Shown: positions 7,489-16,489 of the stretch, one piece after another
Position numbering within the stretch: position 1 is the first letter of the stretch
How the letters are laid out: each line of letters opens with the position of its first letter
Notes under the pieces: model-generated
Databases searched by the model: none
What the model was told of the DNA's origin: nothing
What the model saw: only the letters and a program-made list of their open reading frames with translations
Source: CAWCTD01 sp963798455
GTDB lineage: Bacteria; Acidobacteriota; Terriglobia; Bryobacterales; Bryobacteraceae
Direction: 5' to 3'
DNA length: 64,000 nucleotides
NCBI GenBank assembly: GCA_963798455.1
Contig: CAWCTD010000004.1
Span: 930,001 to 994,000, forward strand
Translations under genes and position numbers: made by a program

Positions 7489-10344
7489 ATGACCATCCCA
7501 GCCGGGGGCCGGCCAGAGGACCGCGCCCGCGCTAACATCGACCGCTTGCTGACCGCCGCCGGTTGGCTGATCCAGAATCGCGACAGCATCAACATCGAAG
7601 CCGGCCGCGGAGTCGCGATCCGCGAATTCCCACTGGCACCTGGGCACGGGTTTGCCGACTACCTCCTGTACGTCGATGGATACGCAGCCGGTGTGATCGA
7701 AGCGAAGAAGGCCGGCGTCCCCCTAATCGGCGTCGAGATCCAGACCACCAAATACAGCCAAGGGCTTCCCCAAAATCTGCCCGCGCCGCGCCGCCCGCTC
7801 CCGTTCTGTTATCAGTCCACTGGCGTAGAGACGCGATTCACGAACTTCCTCGAACCCGATGCGCGCAGCCGTCCGGTCTTCGGTTTCCATCGCCCCGAAA
7901 CGCTTGCCGGTTGGCTCGAATCCGATCTCAAATCGCCCGGCTCCACCCTGCGAGGCCGATTGCGCCTCATGCCTCCTCTGCCCCGCGAGGGCCTTTGGGA
8001 CCACCAGCACCGCGTCATCGCCAACCTGGAACAGTCGCTTGCCCGCAACGATCCTCGCGCCCTGATCCACATGACCATGGGCAGCGGAAAAACCTTCACC
8101 GCCTGTAGCTTCGTCTATCGCCTGATCGCCCACGCAGGCGCCCGGCGCGTTCTCTTCCTCGTCGATCGCCGCACCCTCGGCCGCCAGGCCCTCAACGAGT
8201 TCCAGCAGTTCTCGATTCCGGGCGACGGCCGTAAGTTCACCGAGATCTACAACGTCCAGCTACTCTCCTCAAACACCATCGATCCGGTCTGCCGCGTCGC
8301 CATAACCACCATCCAGCGGCTCTATTCCATCCTTAAAGGCGAACCGGACTACGACCCAGGCAACGAAGAAACCTCCGCCGCCTCCTTAGCGGACCTCCGC
8401 AAAGCGCCGGAACCCATCGAATACAACCCAGCCGTCCCCGTCGAAACCTTCGACTTCATCGTCACCGACGAGTGCCACCGCTCGATCTACAACCTCTGGC
8501 GTCAGGTCCTGGAGTATTTCGATTCCTTCCTCATCGGTCTGACCGCTACGCCCTCCAAGAACACCCTGGGCTTCTTCAACCAGAATGTCATGCCCCCATA
8601 CACTTACGCGGATGCTGTAGCCGATGGGGTAAATGTTGATTTTGACGTTTACAAAATCGGTACCCGCATCACCTCTTCCGGCTCGCGCGTGGAATCTGGT
8701 TTTTGGATCGACAAGCGCGACCGCCTCACCCGTGCCCGCCGTGCCGAGCTCCTCGATACCGACTTTTCCTACACCTCCGAGGATCTCAATCGCGATGTGG
8801 TTGCCCCAGACCAGATCCGCACTGTCGTCCGCGAGTTTCGCGACAAGCTCTTCACAGACATCTTTCCCGGCCGCACCGAAGTTCCCAAGACACTGGTATT
8901 CGCCCGCGACGACAGCCACGCCGACGACATCGTCCAGATCGTCCGCGAGGAGTTCGGCAAGGGCAACGACTTTTGCCAGAAAATCACCTACCGCACCGGC
9001 AAAATCCGGGTATCGAAGCAGGTCAAGCGTGAAGACGGAACCGAGGAGACCATAACCGAGTGGGTGGATACCGGAGATAAAGCGGACGGCATCCTGGCCT
9101 TCTTCCGCACCACCTACAATCCCCGCATCGTGGTCACCGTGGACATGATCGCCACCGGAACCGATGTGCGTCCGCTCGAAATCCTCTTCTTCCTGCGTGA
9201 CGTCCGCAGCCTTAATTACTTTGAGCAGATGAAGGGCCGCGGCGTGCGCGTCCTCTCCTCCGATGAACTCCGCGGCGTCACGCCCGACGCCGAAATCAAG
9301 GACCGCTTCGTGATCGTCGATGCCGTTGGTGTAACCGATCACCCGCAAATCGAATCCCGCCCGCTCGACTGCCAGCCGCGTGTTCCTCTCGAGAAACTCT
9401 TGGAAGCCGTGGCCCTCGGCAGCACGGACAAGGACCTGGTGTCCTCGCTGGCGTCCCGCCTTGCTCGTCTCAATCGCCGAATGAGCAAGGATGAATCCGA
9501 CGCCGTCCGTGACGCCGCCCACGGCGTCGAGCTCGCCGCCATTGTTCACGGCCTCGTCGACGCTCTGGACCCCGACCGTCACGAAGAACTTGCCCGGCAG
9601 GAAACCGGTCTGGCCGAGCCTCCACCGGAAGCCATCGCATCCGCCGCCAGCCGCGCGATTGCCGATGCCGTCAAGCCCGTCCGCAGCAACCCCGCACTGC
9701 GCCAGACCATCGCCGCCATCCAGAAATCGCACGAACAGGTCATCGATATCGTCAGCAAGGACGAAGTGACCGTGTCCGGCTATTCGCAGGATGCCAAGGA
9801 CAAAGCAGCGGCGTTGACGAGAGCGTTCGAAGAGTATCTGGTCGAGCACAAGGACGAAATCGAAGCTTTGCAGATTCTCTACAACCGCCCCTACCGCCTC
9901 CGCTATAAGCAGGTGCGCGATCTCGCCGAGGCCATCCGCAAGCCCCATCCGGCATGGACCACCGAGACGCTTTGGCGTGCCTACGAAACTCTCGACCGCT
10001 CCCGCGTTCGCGCCTCGAACGAGCGGGTCTTCACCAATATCGTTTCGCTGGTCAAGTTCGCCATTAGCAAAGAGGGTCAACTCGAACCCTTTCCCGAATC
10101 CGTCCGGCAGCGTTTTGCAAACTGGATCGCCGAACAACAGGCCAACGGCAGCAACTTCAGCGACGAGCAGCTCCAATGGCTCACCGCGATTGCCGAACAC
10201 GTCGGAACCAGCATAGAAATCACGCCTGACGATTTGGAGAGCCTGCCCTTCTCCCAAAAAGGCGGCCTCGGCCGCGCGTACCAGCTCTTCGGCGATCGTC
10301 TCCAGCCGCTGCTCGATGAACTCAACGAGGTGCTGGTTCAGTGA
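7489..10344 (+). CDS. hsdR: Type I restriction enzyme, R subunit
   Basis: HsdR is the motor and nuclease of the type I R2M2S complex: it translocates DNA with ATP and cuts unmethylated DNA away from the recognition site. The N-terminal nuclease core shows DYLLYVDGYAAGVIEAKKAG (PD-ExK type, about 57-77). Helicase motif I is HMTMGSGKT near 194-202 and motif II is DECH at 327-330, then GLTATPSK (motif III) and MIATGTDVRPLE with MKGRGVRV (motifs V and VI). The C-terminal third (RPYRLRYKQVRDLAEAI) matches the EcoEI R C-terminal domain. The 951-residue length is normal. The ATG lacks a strong ribosome-binding site. The stop overlaps the hsdS start by four bases (GTGA). Confidence 0.95.
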   Translation: MTIPAGGRPEDRARANIDRLLTAAGWLIQNRDSINIEAGRGVAIREFPLAPGHGFADYLLYVDGYAAGVIEAKKAGVPLIGVEIQTTKYSQGLPQNLPAPRRPLPFCYQSTGVETRFTNFLEPDARSRPVFGFHRPETLAGWLESDLKSPGSTLRGRLRLMPPLPREGLWDHQHRVIANLEQSLARNDPRALIHMTMGSGKTFTACSFVYRLIAHAGARRVLFLVDRRTLGRQALNEFQQFSIPGDGRKFTEIYNVQLLSSNTIDPVCRVAITTIQRLYSILKGEPDYDPGNEETSAASLADLRKAPEPIEYNPAVPVETFDFIVTDECHRSIYNLWRQVLEYFDSFLIGLTATPSKNTLGFFNQNVMPPYTYADAVADGVNVDFDVYKIGTRITSSGSRVESGFWIDKRDRLTRARRAELLDTDFSYTSEDLNRDVVAPDQIRTVVREFRDKLFTDIFPGRTEVPKTLVFARDDSHADDIVQIVREEFGKGNDFCQKITYRTGKIRVSKQVKREDGTEETITEWVDTGDKADGILAFFRTTYNPRIVVTVDMIATGTDVRPLEILFFLRDVRSLNYFEQMKGRGVRVLSSDELRGVTPDAEIKDRFVIVDAVGVTDHPQIESRPLDCQPRVPLEKLLEAVALGSTDKDLVSSLASRLARLNRRMSKDESDAVRDAAHGVELAAIVHGLVDALDPDRHEELARQETGLAEPPPEAIASAASRAIADAVKPVRSNPALRQTIAAIQKSHEQVIDIVSKDEVTVSGYSQDAKDKAAALTRAFEEYLVEHKDEIEALQILYNRPYRLRYKQVRDLAEAIRKPHPAWTTETLWRAYETLDRSRVRASNERVFTNIVSLVKFAISKEGQLEPFPESVRQRFANWIAEQQANGSNFSDEQLQWLTAIAEHVGTSIEITPDDLESLPFSQKGGLGRAYQLFGDRLQPLLDELNEVLVQ

Positions 10345-11660
10345 GGGAACTGCCGCGCGGCTGGGCTTGGGCCAAAATGAACGAAATCGCGAAAACTAGC
10401 TCGGGAGGCACGCCATCCCGCCGAGAAGCCGCGTATTTCGGAGGTGATATTCCCTGGCGGAAGTCCGGCGAACTGCAAGACGGCTCGGCAAACGGCGAAA
10501 CAGAGGAGTACCTGACGCGAGCCGGATTGGATCACTGCAACGCGAAGGTCCTCAACCCCAGCACGGTCCTCGTTGCGATGTACGGCGCAACGACCGGTCG
10601 CGTGGCCTTCTTGACATCGCCTGCTGCGACGAATCAGGCGATCTGCGCGATCCAGGCGGAGCACGGAATTAGTCCATGGTTCCTGTTCTATCTACTCCTC
10701 TATCTTCGCCCACATCTCTTATCTAGCCGCAGCGGCGGAGCCCAGCCAAACATAAATCAGGGCCTGATTGCAAATCTGAAGGTGCCGTTTCCTCCACCGG
10801 CCGAGCAGCACCGCATCGTCGCCGAGATCGAGAAACAGTTCACGCGCCTTGACGCCGCCGTGGCCGCGCTGCAACGGGCTAAAGCTAACCTGAAACGCTG
10901 TCGAAGCAGCGCAACGGAAGCTGCCTTCGCCGCATACTCTTCCGCACCAATTCGGTTGCTCGGAGACCTCGGAGAAATTGTAGGTGGCCTAACCAAGGGT
11001 CAAAAGAGAAAGGCCGGAATTCAGACTCGATCCGTTCGCTACCTTCGGGTTGCCAATGTCCAACGGGGGCACTTGGATCTTGACAACATCAAGCTGATCG
11101 AGGCCACCGAGGGAGAGATTCGTGGCTTGCAACTCATTCCCGGCGACGTGCTTCTGAATGAAGGTGGTGATCGCGATAAGCTGGGCCGCGGCTGGATCTG
11201 GGAAGGCCAGATCGCGGAATGCATTCACCAGAATCACGTATTTCGAGTTCGACTCCATCCTTCGCTCGCTGTGCCCAAGTTCGTTTCCCATTATGCGAAC
11301 CACTTTGGGCAAAGGTATTTCTTCCAAGAAGGCAAGCAGACCACAAATCTCGCGTCAATCAACATGACCAAACTGCGGGCGTTGCCAATTCCCTCGCCGC
11401 CAGTCGCAGGGCAGGAGAAAGTGGTCGCCGACCTGGAGGATCATCTGTCCATGATTGATGACCTAGACCGCTCGGTTGACGCCAATCTTCGCCGCGCCAC
11501 CGGCCTCCGCCAAGCCATTCTCAAGAAGGCCTTCGATGGCAAGCTCGTGCCCCAAGACCGCAACGACGAACCCGCATCCGTTCTCCTCGAACGCATCCGC
11601 GCCGCCCGGACGCAAACGCCAGCGCGCCGCGCCCCACGTAAACGCGAGGTCCATGCCTGA
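10341..11660 (+). CDS. hsdS: Type I restriction enzyme, S (specificity) subunit
   Basis: HsdS recognises the two half-sites of the target sequence and holds the M and R subunits. The 439 residues show the usual double plan: a first target-recognition domain (LPRGWAWAKMNEI, about 1-150), a central conserved helix (AEQHRIVAEIEKQFTRLDA, about 155-195), a second recognition domain (LGDLGEIVGGLTKGQ onward) and a second conserved helix near 360-410 ending in ILKKAFDGKLVPQD. The start is GTG, translationally coupled to hsdR; the stop overlaps the hsdM ATG by one base (TGATG). The target sequence cannot be read from the protein. Confidence 0.93.
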   Translation: MRELPRGWAWAKMNEIAKTSSGGTPSRREAAYFGGDIPWRKSGELQDGSANGETEEYLTRAGLDHCNAKVLNPSTVLVAMYGATTGRVAFLTSPAATNQAICAIQAEHGISPWFLFYLLLYLRPHLLSSRSGGAQPNINQGLIANLKVPFPPPAEQHRIVAEIEKQFTRLDAAVAALQRAKANLKRCRSSATEAAFAAYSSAPIRLLGDLGEIVGGLTKGQKRKAGIQTRSVRYLRVANVQRGHLDLDNIKLIEATEGEIRGLQLIPGDVLLNEGGDRDKLGRGWIWEGQIAECIHQNHVFRVRLHPSLAVPKFVSHYANHFGQRYFFQEGKQTTNLASINMTKLRALPIPSPPVAGQEKVVADLEDHLSMIDDLDRSVDANLRRATGLRQAILKKAFDGKLVPQDRNDEPASVLLERIRAARTQTPARRAPRKREVHA

Positions 11661-13142
11661 TGGCTTCCGCCGCTTCCAATCTGGTCAACAAAGTCTGGAA
11701 CTACTGCAACCTGCTCCGCGATGACGGGGTCTCCTACGGCGACTATGTCGAGCAGCTCACCTATCTTCTCTTCCTGAAAATGGACTACGAGCGGACCCGC
11801 CCGCCGTACAACAAGAAGTCCACCGTCCCCGAAGATTACAACTGGGCCAGCCTCATCGAAATGGACGGCCTGCCGCTTGAAAGACATTACCGCAACACCC
11901 TCGAAAATCTCGGCAAAGCGCCAGGCATCCTCGGCATCATCTTCCGTAAAGCCCAGAACAAGATCCAGAACCCCGCCCACTTGCGCCGCCTCCTCGTCGA
12001 TCTCATCGACAAGGAACCTTGGAGCTCGCTCGGCGCCGACGTCAAGGGCGACATCTACGAAGGCCTGCTAGAAAAGAACGCCCAGGACACCAAGTCCGGC
12101 GCCGGCCAGTATTTCACGCCCCGCGTCCTGATCGACGCCATCGTCGAGGTCATGCGCCCGCAGCCGGGAACCGCCATCATTGACCCCGCCGCCGGCACCG
12201 GCGGTTTCCTTCTTTCGGCCGCCAGCCACATCCTCAAGGACTACAAGCTCGATCGCGACCAGGTACGCCACTTGCAGACCCAAGCGCTCTACGCCGTCGA
12301 ACTCGTAGCCTCTACCGCGCGTCTCTGCGCCATGAACTTGCTCCTGCACGGCCTGGGCAATGAAAAGAACATCGCCGCCGGCAAGGACAGCCTCGCCGCC
12401 AAGCCATCGGTCAACTACGACATGGTGCTCACCAATCCACCATTCGGCAAGAAGTCCAGCGTCACCATCATCAATCAGGATGGCGACGAGGTGAAGGAGC
12501 GCAAGGAAATTCTGCGCGATGACTTCTGGGCGACCACCAGTAACAAACAGCTCAACTTCCTCCAGCACGTCCGCAGCCTCCTCAAGATCAACGGCCGCGC
12601 CGCCATCGTCTTGCCCGACAATGTGCTGTTCGAGGGCGGCGCGGGCGAAACGATACGCAAACGCCTCCTCCACGACTGCGACGTTCCATACCCTTCTGCG
12701 GCTGCCCACCGGCATCTTCTACGCCCAGGGCGTCAAGGCCAATGTGCTCTTTTTCGACCGCAAGCCAGCCAGCGAAACGCCCTGGACCCGCACGCTTTGG
12801 ATCTACGATCTGCGCACCAACAAGCACTTCACACTGAAGACGAACACCCTCACCCGCGCCGACCTTGACGACTTTGTCCGCTGCTACAACCCCGAGAACC
12901 GCCACCAGCGGAGTGAAGGCGAGCGTTTCCGGTGCTTCTCCTACGAAGATCTGATCAAGCGCGATAAGGCCAATCTCGACATCTTCTGGCTCAGGGATGA
13001 CAGCCTGGGCGATTCGTCCGATCTGCCGGACCCCGCCGTTCTGGCAGCCGAAATTGTCGAGGACCTGCAAGCCGCCCTCGACCAATTCGCGCAGATCGCA
13101 GCCGATCTCGGGGTGGGCGAACGCGACACCGGCCCAGGTTGA
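11660..13142 (+). CDS. hsdM: Type I restriction enzyme, M (N6-adenine methyltransferase) subunit, one frameshift
   Basis: HsdM methylates adenine in the HsdS target using S-adenosylmethionine. The N-terminal HsdM helical domain (LVNKVWNYCNLLRDDG) is followed by SAM motif I DPAAGTGGFLLSA and catalytic motif IV NPPFGKK near residue 259. At 12683-12687 the sequence GTTCC has one T too many: GTC CAT ACC would continue as the conserved VHTLLRLPTGIFYAQG, but the frame is lost. The C-terminus (VKANVLFFD, then WIYDLRTNKHFTLK) continues in frame +1 to 13142. Corrected length is about 493 residues, normal for HsdM. If the shift is real the system would lack modification activity, which would be lethal beside active HsdR, so a sequence error is more likely. 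Confidence 0.88.
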
Positions 13143-13495
13143 GAAGGGCCGGGCTTGCGAATGGCAGATCTGCTTTGGTTGCGCGTCGCCGTACGGGTGC
13201 CTCGGCCGCACTCGAAATCTTCCAGATCCGAGGCATGAGCGCGCGAGCAGGCAGGCCCCCACGACCGCCCCAGCCTCCAGCCACCGTCCTCGGGTGCCGC
13301 GTACCCAGCAAGCCCGCCGATCTCCTCCCAACCTGCCCGCTCCCCCAATCACCAAATCACCAATTCCCCCAATCGTAAATTCCCTTCCTCCTGAACCACT
13401 TCCCACGAGCCACGGGCTACGGGCCACGAGCCTCCTGCTACGATCAAAGGCGCCTCCCACCGCGCACCATCCCTCCCAAGGAGTCATCCCCCTTT
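13143..13495. other. Non-coding repeat-rich gap after hsdM
   Basis: No gene is seen. The first 190 bases are plain GC-rich sequence; the rest holds two low-complexity motifs (see 13343-13433). The ribosome-binding site AAGGAG of the next gene is at 13478-13483. Confidence 0.55.
13343..13433. repeat. Low-complexity interspersed repeats (ATCACCAAATCAC type and CCACGGGCTACGGG type)
   Basis: ATCACCAAATCAC occurs at 13348-13360 inside CCCAATCACCAAATCACC, followed by a purine/pyrimidine-biased ladder CCACGAGCCACGGGCTACGG at 13404-13423. The same 13-mer recurs at 58313-58325 and, inverted, at 58269-58281; a 12-base version is at 14126-14137. These are dispersed non-coding repeats. Confidence 0.6.
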
Positions 13496-14323
13496 ATGTC
13501 CTCCCAAAAACAAATCGATGCCAACTGCGCCAACGCCCAACTCAGCACCGGACCCAAAACCACCGAGGGCAAAGCCGCCTCCCGCCTCAATGCCCTCAAA
13601 CATGGCCTCACCGCCCAGGACGCCGTCCTGGCCTGCGAGGACCCCGACCTGTTCAACCAATCCCGCGAGTCCTTCCAGGAACAGTTCCAGCCCGTCGGCC
13701 CCGTCGAAACCTTCCTCGTCGACCAGATCGTCATGGCCGCCTGGCGCCTCACCCGCATCCGCAGTCTCGAGACCAGCCTCTTCGAGCTGCGCCTGCTCGA
13801 CCAGGCCGATTCAATCGACGAAGCCTATCGGGGCCTGACCCCCTACGACCGCCTCGCCTACGTCTTTCACTCCGACTGCGGATGCCCGGACGCCTTCACC
13901 ACCCTCGCCCGCTACGAAACCCGCGTCGAGCGCGCCTTCTACCGCGCCCTCCACGAGTTACAGCGCCTCCAGTCCGCCCGCGCTCCGTCTCCATCCCCCA
14001 GTCCCCTTGTCTCCCCGTCACCCATTCCCCGTCCGCAGGCCCCTTCCAAAAGCGACCAAACGAACCCAAATCCGGAACCGCCATATCCCCCAGCCGCCCA
14101 CTCCCCAAGTCTCCAAATCGCCAGCTCACCAAATCACAGAATCGCAAACCCGCCGCCAGTTACGTGCGGACTACGGAATATTCCTGAGCCGCAAGAAAGC
14201 ATCCGTTCCGGAAGCAGACATGCGCTAGCCGCAATGCCAGGAAACCGGTTCGTCCGGGGCTCCGTCCATAGATCTCTGCTTTCGGTTACACTGGAGGACG
14301 ACTCGTCCGTTTCGAGCGCTTGA
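13496..14323 (+). CDS. Solibacter-type paralogue-family protein of unknown function, repeat-derived C-terminus
   Basis: The N-terminus SSQKQIDANCANAQLSTGPK, then TTEGKAASRLNALKHGLTA, is the hallmark of a large acidobacterial protein family of unknown function. The helical body to about residue 155 (PVETFLVDQIVMAAWRLTRI; ARYETRVERAFYRALHELQR) is typical. From about residue 160 the protein turns into Pro/Ser/Asn-rich text that translates CCCCAGTCCCC- and CACCAAATCAC-type repeats, and the last 50 codons look non-coding. The natural end may therefore be earlier or lost by a shift. The ATG has AAGGAG 12 bases upstream. It lies just outside the defence island. Confidence 0.75.
   Translation: MSSQKQIDANCANAQLSTGPKTTEGKAASRLNALKHGLTAQDAVLACEDPDLFNQSRESFQEQFQPVGPVETFLVDQIVMAAWRLTRIRSLETSLFELRLLDQADSIDEAYRGLTPYDRLAYVFHSDCGCPDAFTTLARYETRVERAFYRALHELQRLQSARAPSPSPSPLVSPSPIPRPQAPSKSDQTNPNPEPPYPPAAHSPSLQIASSPNHRIANPPPVTCGLRNIPEPQESIRSGSRHALAAMPGNRFVRGSVHRSLLSVTLEDDSSVSSA
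14101..14150. repeat. Second patch of CACCAAATCAC-type repeat, inside a coding frame
   Basis: TCACCAAATCAC at 14126-14137 and neighbouring CTCCAAATCGCCAG repeat the motif seen at 13348 and 58313. Here the repeat lies within the open frame of the preceding gene and encodes its low-complexity tail. Confidence 0.5.
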
Positions 14324-14347
14324 GCCGCTGGGTGGCGAGTGTCGCAG

Positions 14348-16261
14348 ATGAGACGCAACTTCATGAAACCAAAGGGAACGTGGAAGCTGGGGCGGTGTCG
14401 GAGAACCCGCAGGCGCCTCTTCGGTCTCGCTTCCGTGGCGGTGACAGCCCTGTGCCTGGCCCAAACGCCGCCCAAGTACACGATCACAACCGTGGCCGGA
14501 ACCGGGACGGGCGGCTATGACGCGGATGGCGGTGCGGCCACCGCGGCCGAACTCTTCGATCCCTTCGGGATTCTGCTGGACGGGTCCGGCAATCTGTACA
14601 TCGCGGACCAGCTCAACAACCGGGTCCGCAAGGTGTCGGCGAACGGCACGATCACCACGGTGGCCGGTGACGGTACCGCGGGTTACACCGGGGACGGAGC
14701 CGCGGCCACCAGCGCGGAACTTTACCACCCCTGCGGCCTGGCGCTCGACAGCGCCGGCAACCTTTACATCGCCGACACGACCAATCAAGTGATCCGCAAA
14801 GTCACCCCGAGCGGTACCATCAGTACGGTGGCCGGCACCGCCGTTGCGGGCTACTCTGGGGACTCAGCCGCGGCCACCGATGCACAGCTCAACTATCCTA
14901 CCGGCCTGGCCGTCGACGCTGCCGGCAACCTCTATATAGCGGACACGCAAAACAGCCGGATCCGCAAGATCGACACGAGCGGCATCATCACTACGGTGGC
15001 CGGCAACGGCACCACCGGCAGCCTCGGCGACGGCGGCCCCGCGACCGAAGCCGCGCTTTACAATCCGGAGGGTGTGACGGTGGACGCCGCCGGGAACCTT
15101 TACATCGCCGATACCAGTAACGGTCTGGTGCGCAAGGTCGCCACGGACGGAACGATCACCACACTTGCGGGCAACTTGGCGCTGGCGTACTTCGGTGACG
15201 GAGGTCCCGCCACCCAGGCCTCGCTGAACTACCCTAAGAGCGCCGCTGTGGACGCCGCCGGTAACCTGTTTATCGTCGATTCGTACAACAGCCGGGTGCG
15301 CATGGTGACGGCCGACGGCACGATCCGCACAATTGCGGGCGACGGCTATTTTGGCGATCGAGGCGATGGAGGCCCAGCCACCAGCGCCCGGCTCCGATTC
15401 CCTTCCAGCCTGGCTTTGGATTCTGCCGGCAACATTTACTTCTCGGACACGCAGAACAGCCGCATCAGGCTGCTTACACCCGTCGCGCCGCCGGACAACT
15501 CCGCGGCGACTCCCGCCATCAGCCAGGGGGGCGTGATCAGCGCCTCGGAATTTGGCGCTTTCAGCGCGGTCGCGCCAGGGTCCTGGATCGAGATCCACGG
15601 GTCGAACCTTGCCGCCACTTCGCGTGAATGGACAGCCGCCGATTTCAACGGAGCGCAGGCTCCCACCGCGCTCGGCGGGACCAGGGTGAAGATCGGCGGC
15701 GCGGATGCCTTCATTTCGTACGTGAGCCCGACAAGGGTGGACGCACAATTGCCTTCCAATGCCGGCACCGGCTCCCAACAGCTCACGGTGACGACCGCCG
15801 CCGGAACGAGCGCTGCATACACGATCGCCGTGAACCCGACACAGCCCGGACTCTATGCTCCGCAGGAGTTCAAGACCGGTGGCAGGCAATATGTGGGGGC
15901 GGTGTTCGCCGACGGAACGTCGTTCGTTCTACCGTCCGGTTCTTTCCCAGGCACCCCTTCGCGGCAGGCGCATCCGGGTGAGACGATCGTCCTCTACGGC
16001 GTCGGGTTTGGTCCGGTGACCCCAGGCGCTGACGCTGGCGAGCTCGTGCAGCAGCTTAACACCATCAACGTGCCGCTCCAGGTCTTCTTCGGACAAACGC
16101 CCGCCACGGTGTCCTACCAGGGGCTCGTGCCCGGGACGGTCGGGCTGTACCAGTTCAACGTGGTGGTGCCGAACGTCGCCGGAAGCGACGCCGTGCCCCT
16201 GACCTTCACTCTGGGTGGCGCCAGCGGCGTGCAGGGGTTGTACACCGCGGTTCAGAATTGA
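14348..16261 (+). CDS. Secreted NHL-repeat protein with Solibacter C-terminal domain
   Basis: A basic N-terminus with the hydrophobic stretch LFGLASVAVTALCLA predicts export. About six NHL repeats follow (residues 40-380), each around 55 residues with the pattern ITTVAGDGTAGYTGDG, then P.GLALDSAGNLYIAD and N.RIRKV, forming a beta-propeller. Residues 400-637 match the Solibacter uncharacterised C-terminal domain (TIGR03437): GSWIEIHGSNLA, GGTRVKIGGADAF, PGETIVLYGVGFGPVTPG and VVVPNV. The propeller probably binds protein or sugar outside the cytoplasm; no ligand can be named. GTG 14339 and ATG 14363 are alternative starts. Confidence 0.88.
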   Translation: MRRNFMKPKGTWKLGRCRRTRRRLFGLASVAVTALCLAQTPPKYTITTVAGTGTGGYDADGGAATAAELFDPFGILLDGSGNLYIADQLNNRVRKVSANGTITTVAGDGTAGYTGDGAAATSAELYHPCGLALDSAGNLYIADTTNQVIRKVTPSGTISTVAGTAVAGYSGDSAAATDAQLNYPTGLAVDAAGNLYIADTQNSRIRKIDTSGIITTVAGNGTTGSLGDGGPATEAALYNPEGVTVDAAGNLYIADTSNGLVRKVATDGTITTLAGNLALAYFGDGGPATQASLNYPKSAAVDAAGNLFIVDSYNSRVRMVTADGTIRTIAGDGYFGDRGDGGPATSARLRFPSSLALDSAGNIYFSDTQNSRIRLLTPVAPPDNSAATPAISQGGVISASEFGAFSAVAPGSWIEIHGSNLAATSREWTAADFNGAQAPTALGGTRVKIGGADAFISYVSPTRVDAQLPSNAGTGSQQLTVTTAAGTSAAYTIAVNPTQPGLYAPQEFKTGGRQYVGAVFADGTSFVLPSGSFPGTPSRQAHPGETIVLYGVGFGPVTPGADAGELVQQLNTINVPLQVFFGQTPATVSYQGLVPGTVGLYQFNVVVPNVAGSDAVPLTFTLGGASGVQGLYTAVQN

Positions 16262-16272
16262 AGTCCTAGCAG

Positions 16273-16380
16273 CCCGTGCGCTCCGTCACCATGCAGCTCT
16301 GGCTCCGGATCGTGCCGGCGGGCGAAACATCTCTTGACCTGGAGAGTTGCCTGATGGACCCCGCCAGGAAGCACGCCTAA
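16273..16380 (+). pseudogene. Relic of the 20459-gene family with internal deletion
   Basis: The frame reads PVRSVTMQLWLRI, then VPAGETSLDLESCLMDPARK, and ends at TAA 16378-16380. Both pieces align with the gene at 20459-21545, which has PVRSVTLQLWF near residue 105 and VPAGEN-SLDLASCLINPAR near residue 222, but the roughly 105 residues between them are missing here. It begins only 12 bases after the NHL gene stop, so it looks like the scar of a deletion that removed most of a paralogous gene. Confidence 0.72.
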
Positions 16381-16489
16381 GTAACTGCTCTGCGCGCGGT
16401 GGAGAAGAAATTTTTTGCTTTCCGGATCCGACCGGGGTATTATCTTTTCGACGACGTAACAAGATACCCCCAAGGAGGAGGACGCAATC

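Noticed and set aside
13343..13433. CRISPR-like repeat array
   Set aside because: The repeats are short, irregular and lack constant spacers; no cas gene is near.
12997..14187. 396-codon frame spanning the end of hsdM and the repeat region
   Set aside because: Extreme Pro/Arg/Ser content; it is a shadow of hsdM, the repeats and the 13496 gene.
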